Source of the DNA: Planctomycetota bacterium
GTDB taxonomy: Bacteria > Planctomycetota > UBA1135 > UBA2386
Length of the DNA: 64,000 bases
Reading direction: 5' to 3'
Assembly (NCBI GenBank): GCA_020638735.1
Contig: JACKHZ010000008.1
Location: 62,001 to 126,000 of the forward strand
A program made the position numbers and the translations under genes. Positions 54,744-63,715 of the stretch are shown here, in pieces; position 1 is the first letter of the stretch, and every line of letters begins with the position of its first letter. Under the pieces are notes generated by a model. The model saw only the letters and a list, made by a program, of their open reading frames with translations, was not told where the DNA came from and ran no database searches.

Positions 54744-56672
54744 ATGAAGAAGGTCGTCGCCGCGCTGCTCGGTTCGTTCGCCACCGCGTTGCTCGCGCAG
54801 GCGCCGCCGCCGGGAGCGATCGCCACCGAGGTGCTGGTCGTCACCGGCCGCTGCGTCGACGCCGACAGCGGCGAACCGTTGCGGCGCTGCGAGGTGAAGC
54901 TGACCGGCCACCAGTCCACCGGCTACCCGATCTCGTGGGCGCGCGCGGACTGGAGCGATCCGCCGGAGCAGACGACCGGCGACGACGGCCGCTTCCGCTT
55001 CGAGCTGCGGCTGCCGGCCAGCGACGAGCCGCTGGACCGCGGCCGCTACCACGTCGAGATCTCGCACGCCCGCCACGCCGGCTGGTTCAGCCACTGCGCG
55101 TTCGTCGTCGCGATGGAACGGGGCGGAGTCGACTACGGCGACGTGCGGCTGCCGAAGGGCGTCTGGCCGCGCGTGCGCTGTATCGACCAGGCCGGGGCGC
55201 TGCAGCCCGGGGTGGTGATGCTCCTGAAGGCTCTGGGCAAGGCACCGGACGCGTCGCCGATGCCGAGCAATGGACCTTCCTCCTGGGTGTCCAACAGCTG
55301 CTACGCGCGCACCGACATCGACGGCTATCTGCACCTGACCTCGCCGCTGCCGGCTGGCGACTACCAGCTCGAGGTGCGCGATCGGCAGACGACGCAGCTT
55401 CCCGGTGTCATCACACTGCCGAGCCGCGAGCCGGTGACCGCGGTCGTCGCCAACCTCGACGCGACCATGGCGATCCACGGCCGTTTGCTCGACGCGGATG
55501 GCGCTCCGGTCGGCAACCGGCTGCTCAAGACCGACGACAAGCGCCCTTGGGCCGTGACCAACCGCGATGGCCGGTTCACGCTGTTGCCCGGCGAGCACCT
55601 CGGCACCGGCACCGTGAAGGTCCAGCTGGCCCACAACAACCGCTTCGACGGTTGGCAGGAGCTCGCCGACGCGGAGTGGGGTTCGACCGACAACACGCTG
55701 GTGCTGCCGACCGCGTCCCGCCACACGTTTCTGGTGCGCACCACCGACGGCAGCGCGGTCGAACGCCTCAATCTGCACTGCATGCGCGCCGGGCAGCGGG
55801 AGCGCGGCGGAGTGCGCCTCTCGGGCACGTTCGCCAACGGGCGCGTCGACTGCCAACTGCCCGCGGGCGACTACGAGCTGCTGGTCTCTCCACTCGACGC
55901 CCGGCTGGCCAGCACCGACTGGCAGCCGATCACCATCACCGACGTACGCGCCGAGATCGCCGTGACCGTAGACGCCAAAGTCGAACGCAGCGTCGAGATG
56001 CACTTCGCCGACGGCACACCGGTGCGCGGCGCGCTGGTCGAAGTGATCGCCGGCGCCGAACCGGGGCCGTTCGCGTGGGTGCTGCCAGCGACGGCCATCG
56101 ACGAGCGGCGCCAGGGCCGACCGAAGTCGTTGGTGGTCGCCGCCGACCGCACCGACGAGCAGGGCCGAGTCGCGCTGCAGCTGCCGTCCACAGGCGAGCT
56201 GTTGCTCCGCGTCTCGGGGCCCACGGTGCGCAGCGCGGTGCGCGCCGTCGATCTCCGACAGCCCCGCCCGCCGGTCCGGCTGGAGGTGGAGCGCGGCGCA
56301 GTGCTGAGCGGCTCGATCGGCCCGGCTTCGGCGCTGCTGGCCCTGGACCTCGATCGCACCGAAGAGCCCCGCATCTCGATCTACGACTACTGCAGCCGGA
56401 CGGCGCCGACCCTGACGATCGTCTACGACGAGGGCCGGCAGCGACGCGAGGGCGTGCGCATCGACACCAACGGGAACTTCCGCGTCGAGGGCATGCCGCC
56501 GGGGCAGGTCGAGGTGCAGCTCGCCTACTGGGTCAAGCACGGCGACAGCAGCCGCAGGCTCGCCACGGACCCGCCGCTGCTCGGCACCTTCACGCTCGAC
56601 GTCGCGCAGCCGCTGCAGGTGGCGCTGCAGCTGCCGTCGCCCGGCGACCACCCGGACGACGACAAGCGCTGA
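54744..56672 (+). CDS. Exported carboxypeptidase-regulatory-like repeat protein
   Basis: The 642-residue protein has a signal peptide (KKVVAALLGSFATALLAQ). Several beta-sandwich modules resembling carboxypeptidase regulatory/SpaA-type domains follow, marked by VTGRCVDADSGEPLRRCEVKL, DIDGYLHLTSPLPAGDYQLEV, IHGRLLDADGAPVGNRLL and GRVDCQLPAGDYELLV. Such modules act as stalks or binding units in secreted proteins. No catalytic domain is visible. A TAGACT box lies six bases before the ATG. The stop sits in an inverted repeat shared with the stop of lon. Confidence 0.82.
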   Translation: MKKVVAALLGSFATALLAQAPPPGAIATEVLVVTGRCVDADSGEPLRRCEVKLTGHQSTGYPISWARADWSDPPEQTTGDDGRFRFELRLPASDEPLDRGRYHVEISHARHAGWFSHCAFVVAMERGGVDYGDVRLPKGVWPRVRCIDQAGALQPGVVMLLKALGKAPDASPMPSNGPSSWVSNSCYARTDIDGYLHLTSPLPAGDYQLEVRDRQTTQLPGVITLPSREPVTAVVANLDATMAIHGRLLDADGAPVGNRLLKTDDKRPWAVTNRDGRFTLLPGEHLGTGTVKVQLAHNNRFDGWQELADAEWGSTDNTLVLPTASRHTFLVRTTDGSAVERLNLHCMRAGQRERGGVRLSGTFANGRVDCQLPAGDYELLVSPLDARLASTDWQPITITDVRAEIAVTVDAKVERSVEMHFADGTPVRGALVEVIAGAEPGPFAWVLPATAIDERRQGRPKSLVVAADRTDEQGRVALQLPSTGELLLRVSGPTVRSAVRAVDLRQPRPPVRLEVERGAVLSGSIGPASALLALDLDRTEEPRISIYDYCSRTAPTLTIVYDEGRQRREGVRIDTNGNFRVEGMPPGQVEVQLAYWVKHGDSSRRLATDPPLLGTFTLDVAQPLQVALQLPSPGDHPDDDKR

Positions 56673-56693
56673 CGGCGCCCGCAGCAGTCAGCG
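56667..56693. terminator. Bidirectional hairpin holding the stops of a convergent pair
   Basis: CGCTGAC and GTCAGCG are 13 bases apart. The left arm contains the TGA of the repeat protein and the right arm the stop of lon, the same layout as at 23513-23549. Confidence 0.45.
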
Positions 56694-59297
56694 GCGTCGC
56701 GACGGCCGCGGCTTCGTCTTCGCCTTGGCGCGGGGTTCGGGCGCGGGCTTCTTCGGGCTCTTCGACTTGGTAGACGGCCGCGACTTGGACACCTTGCGCG
56801 TCGTCTTCTTCGACTTCGCCGTCGACTTCGACCTCGACTTCGAGACCGCGGCGACCCGGCCCCCACCACCGAACACGATCTCGAACACCTCGTCGAAGTG
56901 CGCGACGAAGAACACCTCGAGGCCTTCGACGAGCTCCGGCTTCAGCTCCAGCAGCTCCGGCTCGTTGGCCTTCGGCAGGATCACGCGCTTCAATCCGAAG
57001 TTCTTCGCCGCGAGCACCTTCTCCCGCACGCCGCCGATCGGCAGCACTTCGCCGACGACGGTCAGCTCGCCGGTCATCGCCAGGTCGGCGGGCGCCTTGC
57101 GCCCGGTCAGCGCCGACAGGAACGCGCAGGCGATGGCGATGCCGGCCGACGGGCCGTCCTTCTTGATCGCACCCGACGGGAAGTGCAGGTGCAGGTTGCA
57201 CGCGTCGAGCTTCTGCACGTCGAGGCCGAAGCGTTCGGCGCGGCTGCGCAGGTAGCTCAGCGCGAGGCGCGCCGACTCGCTCATCACCTCGCCGAGGCTG
57301 CCGGTCAGCTGCAGCGAGCCCTTGCCCTCGCTCGCCACCGCTTCGACGTAGAGCACGTCGCCGCCGACCGGGGTCCAGGCGAGGCCCTGCACGACGCCTG
57401 GCAGCGCCTGCTTGCGCCGCTCGTCGGCCTTGAAGCGGGCCCGGCCGAGCAGCTGCTCCATCTCGGCCTGGCTCAGCCGGCCGGGGCCCTTCTGTCCTTC
57501 CGCGACCTGGCGCGCGACCTTGCGGCACAGCCGCCCGATCACCTTGTCGAGCCCGCGCACGCCGGCTTCGCGCGTGTAGTCCTCGGCCACGTGCTTGAGC
57601 ACCGACGGCGCGATCGACAGGTACTTGCCGGTCAGACCGTGCCGTTCGAGCTGCTTCGGCAGCAGGTGACGGCGCGCGATCTGCACCTTCTCCTCGAGCA
57701 GGTAGCCGGGGATCTCGAGGATCTCCATGCGGTCGCGCAGCGGCTCCGGGATCATCGACAGCACGTTGGCGGTCGCCAGGAACATGACCTTCGACAGGTC
57801 GAACGGCACGTCGAGGTAATGGTCCTGGAAGTTGTGGTTCTGCTCCGGGTCGAGCACCTCGAGCAGCGCCGAACTCGGGTCGCCGCGGAAGTCGCTGCCG
57901 AGCTTGTCGACCTCGTCGAGCAGCAGCACCGGGTTGTTGCTGCCGCACGCCTTGAGCCCCTGCAGGATGCGGCCAGGCAGCGCGCCGATGTAGGTACGTC
58001 GGTGGCCCTTGATCTCCGCCTCGTCGCGCATGCCGCCGAGCGAGAAGCGCCAGAACTTGCGCCCCATCGCCCGCGCGATGCTGCGGCCGAGGCTGGTCTT
58101 GCCGACGCCGGGCGGGCCGGCGAGGCACAGGATCGAGCCCTGGTTGCCGGGGCGCAGCTTGCGCACCGCCAGGAACTCGAGGATGCGCTGTTTGACCTCG
58201 TCGAGCCCGTAGTGGTCGTCGTCGAGCACCCGCTCGGCCCGCGCGAGGTCCAGCTGATCGTCGGTCGAGACCGACCACGGCAACGTCACGAGCCAGTCGA
58301 GGTAGTTGCGGATCACGCCGTACTCGCCGGACTCGACCGGCGTCGTCTGCAAGCGGGTCAGCTCCTCCTTGGCGCGCTGCAGCGCCGCCTCGGGCATCGC
58401 CGCCCGCTGGATCGCCTCCTCCAACCGCTGCAGCTCTTGCGCGCGCGGGTCCTTCTCCTCGCCGAGCTCGCGGCGGATGATCTTCAGCTGCTCACGCAGG
58501 AAGTAGTCCTTCTGCGCCTTCTCGGCCTTCTGCCGGATCTCCTCCTGGATCTTCTGGTCGAGCGCCGCCAGCTCGTTCTCCGCCATCGCGAACTGCAGCG
58601 CCAGCTCGAGCCGCTTCTCGACGTCCACCTCGGCGAGCAGTCGCTGCCGGTCCTCGACGCGGCGCACGATGCCAGCGGTGAAGTCGGCGAGCTGGCCCGG
58701 ATCGTCGACGTTGAGCAGCGCGGTGGCGAAGCCGGTGTCGAGCTGCTGATGCAGTTCGGCGAGCTGCCGCAGCTGCTTCTGCAACAGCCGGAACAGCGAA
58801 TCGGCGCGCTCCCCCTGGGCCGGGATCTCGACCAGCTGTCGGGTGCGCACGACGAGGTGCGGCTTGTCGCGCACGACCTTGACGCGGCGCGCGCGACGCA
58901 CGCCCTGGGTCATCGCCGACGCGCCGCCGTCGGGGAGCTTGAGCACCTTGATGATGCGGGCGATGACGCCGTCCTCGTGCAGCTCGTCGACGGCGGCGGC
59001 CTCGACCTCCGGATCGCGCTGCAGCACCAGGAACAGGAAGCCGTTGTGCGCTTCGGCCTTGGCGACGATGTCGCGCGCCGCCTGCGAGTCGAGCAGCAGC
59101 GGCATCATCAGGCTCGGGAACGGCACCGCCTTCTGCAGCGGGAACACGAACATCGTGTCGGGCAGGCTGTCCTGCACGACCACCGAGCCGGCGCCCTTGC
59201 CCGACTCGATCACCAGCGCCGGACCGCCGAGTTCGAGGTCGTCGTCATGCGGGGGCTCGGGCGGATCGTCGCGACCGGTGGGGCTGCCGTCGAACAT
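56688..59297 (-). CDS. lon: ATP-dependent Lon protease with basic C-terminal tail
   Basis: The 869-residue protein has the Lon substrate-binding N-domain ([21 protein letters not shown]) and coiled-coil helices. The AAA+ module has Walker [12 protein letters not shown], Walker [13 protein letters not shown] and [19 protein letters not shown]. The peptidase domain has the Ser-Lys dyad in [10 protein letters not shown] and [11 protein letters not shown]. Lon degrades misfolded and regulatory proteins. After the protease domain it continues about 55 residues rich in Lys, Ser, Arg and Pro ([17 protein letters not shown] and onward). This tail is not found in ordinary Lon and resembles histone H1-like tails. 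ATG 59297 precedes the first conserved strand by ~50 residues; a TACAAC hexamer ends seven bases upstream. Confidence 0.95.
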   Translation of the reverse strand: MFDGSPTGRDDPPEPPHDDDLELGGPALVIESGKGAGSVVVQDSLPDTMFVFPLQKAVPFPSLMMPLLLDSQAARDIVAKAEAHNGFLFLVLQRDPEVEAAAVDELHEDGVIARIIKVLKLPDGGASAMTQGVRRARRVKVVRDKPHLVVRTRQLVEIPAQGERADSLFRLLQKQLRQLAELHQQLDTGFATALLNVDDPGQLADFTAGIVRRVEDRQRLLAEVDVEKRLELALQFAMAENELAALDQKIQEEIRQKAEKAQKDYFLREQLKIIRRELGEEKDPRAQELQRLEEAIQRAAMPEAALQRAKEELTRLQTTPVESGEYGVIRNYLDWLVTLPWSVSTDDQLDLARAERVLDDDHYGLDEVKQRILEFLAVRKLRPGNQGSILCLAGPPGVGKTSLGRSIARAMGRKFWRFSLGGMRDEAEIKGHRRTYIGALPGRILQGLKACGSNNPVLLLDEVDKLGSDFRGDPSSALLEVLDPEQNHNFQDHYLDVPFDLSKVMFLATANVLSMIPEPLRDRMEILEIPGYLLEEKVQIARRHLLPKQLERHGLTGKYLSIAPSVLKHVAEDYTREAGVRGLDKVIGRLCRKVARQVAEGQKGPGRLSQAEMEQLLGRARFKADERRKQALPGVVQGLAWTPVGGDVLYVEAVASEGKGSLQLTGSLGEVMSESARLALSYLRSRAERFGLDVQKLDACNLHLHFPSGAIKKDGPSAGIAIACAFLSALTGRKAPADLAMTGELTVVGEVLPIGGVREKVLAAKNFGLKRVILPKANEPELLELKPELVEGLEVFFVAHFDEVFEIVFGGGGRVAAVSKSRSKSTAKSKKTTRKVSKSRPSTKSKSPKKPAPEPRAKAKTKPRPSRRR

Positions 59298-59400
59298 GCC
59301 GCCCGTTGTAGGCCGGTGGCGGGCGCGACGAAAGGGCGCGAAGAGGTCGAGCGACCAGGGTCCCAGTGAGCAGGACGACGCGCCGGAACGAACGAGGCGC

Positions 59401-59440
59401 CCAATAGAAAACGAGGGCGCCCAATAGAAAACGAGGGCGC
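59401..59440. repeat. Two perfect 20-base tandem repeats
   Basis: CCAATAGAAAACGAGGGCGC occurs twice head to tail, preceded by GGCGC. Each unit can pair GCGCCC with GGGCGC across a 12-base A-rich loop. It lies in the 5' region of lon, about 100-140 bases before the start. Confidence 0.85.
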
Positions 59441-59473
59441 ATGGACCGCTGCGTGACACCACGCGTCATGCCA

Positions 59474-59507
59474 GCCGTTCCTGCCTGCCCCAAGTATTAG
59501 GGAACGG
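59474..59507. other. Hairpin 1 of a pair with conserved loop
   Basis: Arms CCGTTCC and GGAACGG enclose a loop starting TGCCTGCCCCAAGT. The 16 bases CCTGCCTGCCCCAAGT recur in hairpin 2 with a different stem, the pattern expected of a conserved RNA motif with changing stems. Confidence 0.5.
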
Positions 59508-59545
59508 TCGGCATGGGAAGACGGCCCATGCGCCCTGAAGAAGGT

Positions 59546-59647
59546 GCGGATGCAAGCCCCGCGCAACACACGTGGGAGACGCGACTCGACCCTGCCTGCC
59601 CCAAGTCGTGGGTCGCTTCGCGTCAGCTCAAAGACTCATGCATCCGC
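59546..59647. repeat. Inverted repeat enclosing hairpin 2
   Basis: GCGGATGCA (59546-59554) and TGCATCCGC (59639-59647) are perfect 9-base inverted arms on either side of the second hairpin. They could be the ends of a small element. Confidence 0.45.
59587..59615. other. Hairpin 2 of a pair with conserved loop
   Basis: Arms CGACCC and GGGTCG enclose a loop starting TGCCTGCCCCAAGT, identical to the loop start of hairpin 1, 111 bases away. Confidence 0.5.
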
Positions 59648-59744
59648 GACGGGGAGACGACCGCTTGCGCGACCGGGCCCCGCCATAGACGTTCTGGATT
59701 GGAAAGAGCGCGCGGAACAACGCCGGTTGCGTCCGCGATACACA

Positions 59745-59812
59745 CTGTCGGCGAGAAGACTCTGTCGGCGAGAAGACTCTGTCAGCGAGAAGAGACCGTC
59801 AGCGAGAAGACA
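59745..59812. repeat. Four 17-base tandem repeats at a gene end
   Basis: CTGTCGGCGAGAAGACT is repeated exactly once, followed by two diverged copies. The last copy contains the TGA stop and final codons of the minus-strand gene ending at 59799, so the array looks like repeated duplication of that gene's 3' end. Confidence 0.8.
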
Positions 59813-61601
59813 CCACCTGGATCAGCACCACCGCCCCGTCGTCCCGCAGATCGATGTCGACGGTGCCGGCGTGGCGCCGCGGCAGCCCTGAGAGATCGAC
59901 CCCGGGCAGCGCGGCCGCAATACGCACGAACAGCGGTTCGAGGTCCAGATCGAACAGACCTGCGACCTTTTCGCGGCCGATGGTCTGCAACGCGCTGCCC
60001 ACGAGCTGGTCGCGACGGCGCGGCCGGGTCGCACGCGCGTCCTCCAGCAGCTGGATCAGCGTGTCCAGTTCTTCGGCGAGCAGCAACGACTCACCGGCGA
60101 CGGCGACGAACGCGGTGAACTCGCGGTGCTCGCCGCCGAGCGACAGCACCTCGACCCGCTTGCCGCGCGGATCGCGCGCATCGACGAGCGCGCCGAGGCC
60201 CTCGGATTCGACGACGCGCCGCAGATCGGTGAACAGGTCGCCGGCCGCCTTGCGGCTGCTCGCCCGCAGCGTCCAGGCTGGCGACACCAGCGCCGCACCC
60301 TGTTGCGCACCGTCCAGCTCCGACCGCCCCTGCTCCGAGCTGCCGGCAGACGGCTTCCCGTGCACGGGAGGCAGCGTGCCGAACGACAGCTGCACCGTAC
60401 CGCGACGGCCGAGGCGACCGAGCACGTTGCGGTCGAAGTCGAGCCCGAAGTCGTCGAACGCTTCGCGCAGATCCCACACCAGGTGCGACGAGCGCGGCGA
60501 GGCCGCGGCGATCGCCGCCAGGTCGACCGACAGCACCAGGCCCCCGAGCCCGCCGTGCGGCAGCTCGCGCAAGAGACTCTTGGCCTCGACCGACTCGGTC
60601 GCCGCGAACCAGCCGTCGATGTGCTGGCCCGGACCGTGTTGCCCGAGGCCGCTGCCCGCCGCCACCGCGAACTCCAACTGCAGCGAGGCGTGCAGCGGCG
60701 AGTCGGCGTCGCTGCCGACGGGCGACAGCGTCAGCATCACCGCGCGCGCCGAGTCGAGGCCGGAGGAGCCGAGCAGATGGGCGGGCGCGCCGCGCAGCGA
60801 GGACCGCAGACGACGGCCCAGACGCTGCCAGTCGCCGAACACCAACAGCGATCCGGGCTGCACGTTCGCGCGGCGGCGCAGGCCGAGGAATCGCGCGTCC
60901 GCCGACAACACGCGGCGCGCGCCGACGGCTGCGGTCGACTGCTGGTCGAGCGGCGTCAGGACTTCGCGCATCGCCGAGCCATCGTTGCCGATGATCAGGT
61001 CGTCGCCGCACAGCGCCAGCTCGACGCCTTCGCCAGGCACGCCACCGTGCGCCCCGGCCGGCTGCTCGCGCTGCGCGCCCGATTCGCGCAACACGCCCGA
61101 TTCGCGCAACACGTACGTCTGGCGGTCGCCGATGCGGCGGTGCGGCATCGCCATGCCGGCCTCGGCGTCGAGCAGCAGCTGCAGGCGCTGCGCCTCGTCG
61201 CGCTGCAACCGCGCCCGCAGCACCAGCAGCGGCTGCCCACGTCGCTCGACGATGCCGGTCATCGCCAGTTCGAACTCGGTGCCGCCGCGCTGCATCATGC
61301 TGCGCACCAGCGACAGCGCCGCAGAGCCATCGCGGCCGCCTCCGCCGAACACGGCGTCCAACGACGGATCGGCGAGCAGGCGATGCACCGGGCTCGGGGG
61401 CGTCCCGCCGGCGCCGCCGTCCTCGGCCGCGCCCGCCGAGCCGCCCCAGCTTCGAGCTGCATCGAGCGACACGTAGGCGTACGGCGCTTCGATGCAGTCG
61501 ATCAACCGGGGTGCGCTTTGCGGTCGAGCCGAAGTGTCCTGGCCAAGACCGTGGCCACCCATTGCCAGGGTCAAGAACAGGGTTGCCGTCGCAGTGCGCA
61601 C
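59799..61601 (-). CDS. Exported protein, probable target of sigma-54 promoter
   Basis: The 600-residue protein has a signal peptide (TATATLFLTLAMGGHGLGQ) and a mixed sequence that resembles DUF3352-type envelope proteins (alternating substrate-like strands, ELALCGDDLIIGNDGSAMREVL, LFDLDLEPLFVRIAAALPGV). No enzyme motif is seen. The GTG at 61601 is chosen because it gives the signal peptide and because the sigma-54 element upstream would start transcription at about 61602, making the message leaderless. An 18-base tandem repeat duplicates VLRESG. The upstream gene encodes a sigma-54 activator, its likely regulator. Confidence 0.78.
   Translation of the reverse strand: MRTATATLFLTLAMGGHGLGQDTSARPQSAPRLIDCIEAPYAYVSLDAARSWGGSAGAAEDGGAGGTPPSPVHRLLADPSLDAVFGGGGRDGSAALSLVRSMMQRGGTEFELAMTGIVERRGQPLLVLRARLQRDEAQRLQLLLDAEAGMAMPHRRIGDRQTYVLRESGVLRESGAQREQPAGAHGGVPGEGVELALCGDDLIIGNDGSAMREVLTPLDQQSTAAVGARRVLSADARFLGLRRRANVQPGSLLVFGDWQRLGRRLRSSLRGAPAHLLGSSGLDSARAVMLTLSPVGSDADSPLHASLQLEFAVAAGSGLGQHGPGQHIDGWFAATESVEAKSLLRELPHGGLGGLVLSVDLAAIAAASPRSSHLVWDLREAFDDFGLDFDRNVLGRLGRRGTVQLSFGTLPPVHGKPSAGSSEQGRSELDGAQQGAALVSPAWTLRASSRKAAGDLFTDLRRVVESEGLGALVDARDPRGKRVEVLSLGGEHREFTAFVAVAGESLLLAEELDTLIQLLEDARATRPRRRDQLVGSALQTIGREKVAGLFDLDLEPLFVRIAAALPGVDLSGLPRRHAGTVDIDLRDDGAVVLIQVVSSR
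61078..61113 (-). repeat. 18-base tandem repeat within the 59799 gene
   Basis: CCCGATTCGCGCAACACG occurs twice in a row. It encodes two copies of VLRESG and keeps the frame. Confidence 0.85.
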
Positions 61602-61612
61602 GCGCCCCGGAA

Positions 61613-61628
61613 GGCAACCACGGTGCCA
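61613..61628 (-). promoter_or_regulatory. Sigma-54 -24/-12 promoter
   Basis: TGGCACCGTGGTTGCC read on the minus strand has the GG and GC doublets with exact sigma-54 spacing (TGGCAC-N5-TTGC). The predicted start of transcription is about 61602, one base before the GTG of the 59799 gene. The gene immediately upstream encodes a GAFTGA-type activator. Confidence 0.7.
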
Positions 61629-61712
61629 TCGGTCGCGAATTCCCACAGCATTGCGAGCGCAGGACTTGCGCACTCCGGCCCGGTACATCGGCCGTGCTCG
61701 GCCCGCGCAGGC

Positions 61713-61727
61713 GTGCGAGATCCGCAC
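61713..61727. promoter_or_regulatory. Possible activator-binding site for the sigma-54 promoter
   Basis: GTGCG and CGCAC form a perfect inverted repeat with a 5-base centre, about 118 bases upstream of the predicted transcription start. That is the usual distance for an enhancer-binding protein site. Confidence 0.45.
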
Positions 61728-61748
61728 ACTTCGGCGACGTGTTCTCCG

Positions 61749-63353
61749 TCAGGCGTCGGGCCGCGACGACAGCTTGTCGTACAGCGTGCGTCGACCGATG
61801 CCGAGCAGCCGCGCCGCCTCGGCCTTGTTGCCGCCGGCGCGTTCGAGCGCGCGCTCGATCGCCCAACGCTCGAGGTCGGCGAGACACAGCGGCGGGGCGC
61901 CTGCGGCGTCGACCGGCGCGCCGGGCACCGAAGACGACGGCGGCGTAAGCAGCTCCGGGCGCAGCGGCCCGCCGTCGGCCAACGCCCACACCCGCTGCAG
62001 CTCGTTGCGCAGCTGCCGCACGTTGCCCGGCCACGGGTTGGCGCACAGCGCCTGCGCCATCGCCGCGTCGAGCGCCACCGGCGCGACGCCGCGCTGTTCG
62101 GCGAGCTGCGCCAGCACCGACGCGGCGATCGCCAGCACGTCGTCGCCGCGCTCACGCAGCGGCGGCAGGTGCACCGTCACGACCGCCAGCCGGAAGTAGA
62201 GATCCTCGCGCAGTCGCCCCTCGGCGATCGCGCGCCGCGGGTCGCGGTTGGTGGCGGCGACGATGCGCGCGTCGATGGCGAACTCGCGGTCGCTGCCGAC
62301 CGGGCGCACTGCGCGCTGCTCGAGCGCCCGCAGCAGCTTGGCCTGCAGCTCGAGGTCCATCTCCGTGACCTCGTCGAGGAACAGGGTGCCTCCGGCGGCC
62401 TGCCGCAGCAGCCCGGGACGCTCGCGATCGGCGCCGGTGAACGCGCCGCGGGTGTGACCGAACAGCTCGCTGGCCAGCAGCTCGCCGGCGATCGCCGCGA
62501 CGTTGACGGCGACGAACTGGCCGGTCCGCCGTGAGCCGCGGTGCAGCGCGCGGGCGGCGAGCTCCTTGCCGGTCCCGCTCTCGCCGGTCAGCAACACCGG
62601 CAGCTCGGTTTCGGCGACGCGATCGAGCACGTGCAGCGCGCGCAGCAGCGCCGGCGAGTCGCCGACCAGGCCGGGGAACGGATGCCGCAGCGCGTCGCGC
62701 CCAGGCACCGCCGGTTCGGCGAGGGCGCGAGCCTGCGCCGCGACGGTCTCCTGCAGCGAGCGGTTCTGTTCGGCGAGACGGCGCGCCTGCTCCCGGTTCT
62801 CGTCGAGCAGACCGTGCAGGTGCAGCACGATGGCGCCCTGGTCGGCGAAGGCCATCAGCCACGGCAGGTCGCGTTCGCCGAACGCGCCGGCCTGGAAGCG
62901 ATGGTCGAGGTAGAGCAGCCCGAGCACCTGACCGCCGGCGCGCAGCGGCATGCACAACACCGAACGCAACCGCAGGTCGGCGACGCTCTGCGAGGCGGTC
63001 AGCGAGTCGCTCTGTGCGTCCTCGCTGAAGATGCCCTCCCCCTGCTCGAGCACCCGCTGCAGGATCGTCGACGAGACCTTGCGCTGCGGCTGCGCGATCG
63101 GCTCGCGATCGAAGCTGCGCGCCACCTCCACGCGGAAGCCGCCGCCGTCGACGACGCGGATCAGGAAGCCGCGCTCGGCGCCGAACAACCGCACCGCGTC
63201 GTCGACCAGGATCGTCAGCACCGCGGCGCGCCCCTGGGCTTCGGCGAGGTGGCGGTTGAGCTGCAGGATCGCCAACCAGCGCTGCCGCTCGGCGTCGCGG
63301 CCGTCGCCCCGCATCCGCTGCAGGAAGTCCGACCAACGGCGCGGCACGGTCAC
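61749..63353 (-). CDS. Sigma-54-dependent activator with GAF sensor domain
   Basis: The 534-residue protein has an N-terminal GAF domain (about residues 25-180; RSVLCMPLRAGGQVLGLLYLD). The AAA+ sigma-54 interaction domain has Walker A TGESGTGKELAARAL, the sigma-contact loop GAFTGA in FGHTRGAFTGAD, Walker B GGTLFLDEVTEMD and the WPGNVRQLRNEL end. The C-terminal Fis-type helix-turn-helix is AIERALERAGGNKAEAARLL followed by GIGRRTLYDKL. It should bind upstream sites and drive open complex formation by sigma-54 polymerase. A GTG start overlaps the NifU-like gene by GTGA. The GAF ligand is unknown. The likely target is the gene immediately downstream. Confidence 0.93.
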   Translation of the reverse strand: MTVPRRWSDFLQRMRGDGRDAERQRWLAILQLNRHLAEAQGRAAVLTILVDDAVRLFGAERGFLIRVVDGGGFRVEVARSFDREPIAQPQRKVSSTILQRVLEQGEGIFSEDAQSDSLTASQSVADLRLRSVLCMPLRAGGQVLGLLYLDHRFQAGAFGERDLPWLMAFADQGAIVLHLHGLLDENREQARRLAEQNRSLQETVAAQARALAEPAVPGRDALRHPFPGLVGDSPALLRALHVLDRVAETELPVLLTGESGTGKELAARALHRGSRRTGQFVAVNVAAIAGELLASELFGHTRGAFTGADRERPGLLRQAAGGTLFLDEVTEMDLELQAKLLRALEQRAVRPVGSDREFAIDARIVAATNRDPRRAIAEGRLREDLYFRLAVVTVHLPPLRERGDDVLAIAASVLAQLAEQRGVAPVALDAAMAQALCANPWPGNVRQLRNELQRVWALADGGPLRPELLTPPSSSVPGAPVDAAGAPPLCLADLERWAIERALERAGGNKAEAARLLGIGRRTLYDKLSSRPDA

Positions 63354-63700
63354 GCCCCCACCGCCGCGTGCAGCGCGCGCAACAACATCGCCTCGGCGTG
63401 GTGTTCGGCGCGCTGCAGCCCGCCGTGGGCCGCGATCGCGGCGCGCAACGCCGCGTCGAGCGCGTCGAATGGCACGTCCACCAGCGCCTCCGCGCACAAC
63501 GCCGCGAGCGCCATCGTGGCCGGGCACCCGGCCGCCTGCCAACGCACGCCGAGCACCCGCCCGTCGGCGACGCGCACGCTCAGCTGCACGCGATCGCCGC
63601 ACACCGGATGCTCGGCGCGACCGAGCCTGGCGTCCGGCGTGTCGAACGCGCCGACGCCGGCGCCGCGCTCGAGCACTTCACGCAGCCGTCCCTGGACCAT
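63350..63700 (-). CDS. NifU/IscU N-terminal-domain-like protein
   Basis: The 116-residue protein resembles the Fe-S scaffold fold of IscU/NifU: HPVCGDRVQLSVRVADGRVLGVRWQAAGCPATMALAALCAEAL, with the first two scaffold cysteines in VCGD and GCPA. The third cysteine position, normally before a helix near the C-terminus (xCxxLAxxA), reads EHHAEAML with His in place of Cys. It may be an Fe-S carrier of altered chemistry or a metal-binding relative. The gene is coupled by GTGA to the sigma-54 activator, suggesting a link between Fe-S or redox state and that regulator. Confidence 0.78.
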   Translation of the reverse strand: MVQGRLREVLERGAGVGAFDTPDARLGRAEHPVCGDRVQLSVRVADGRVLGVRWQAAGCPATMALAALCAEALVDVPFDALDAALRAAIAAHGGLQRAEHHAEAMLLRALHAAVGA

Positions 63701-63715
63701 GGCGCGGCCTGCGCC

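Larger units (their letters stand above)
59298..59798. other. Intergenic region with repeats and hairpins, no gene
   Basis: This 501-base stretch between lon and the 59799 gene has no credible coding frame. It holds two perfect 20-base tandem repeats, two hairpins with a shared loop, an inverted repeat around the second hairpin and most of four 17-base repeats. Base composition is less GC-rich than the genes. It may encode a structured RNA or be the remains of a mobile element. Confidence 0.6.

Noticed and set aside
59546..59647. Insertion sequence in the lon-59799 gap
   Set aside because: There are short inverted arms but no transposase and no target duplication.
59401..59812. CRISPR array
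   Set aside because: Repeats are 17-20 bases, directly adjacent without unique spacers, and no cas genes are near.
59513..60118. 201-codon frame in the repeat-rich intergenic region
   Set aside because: It runs through tandem repeats and into the antisense of the 59799 gene with no domain or start signal.
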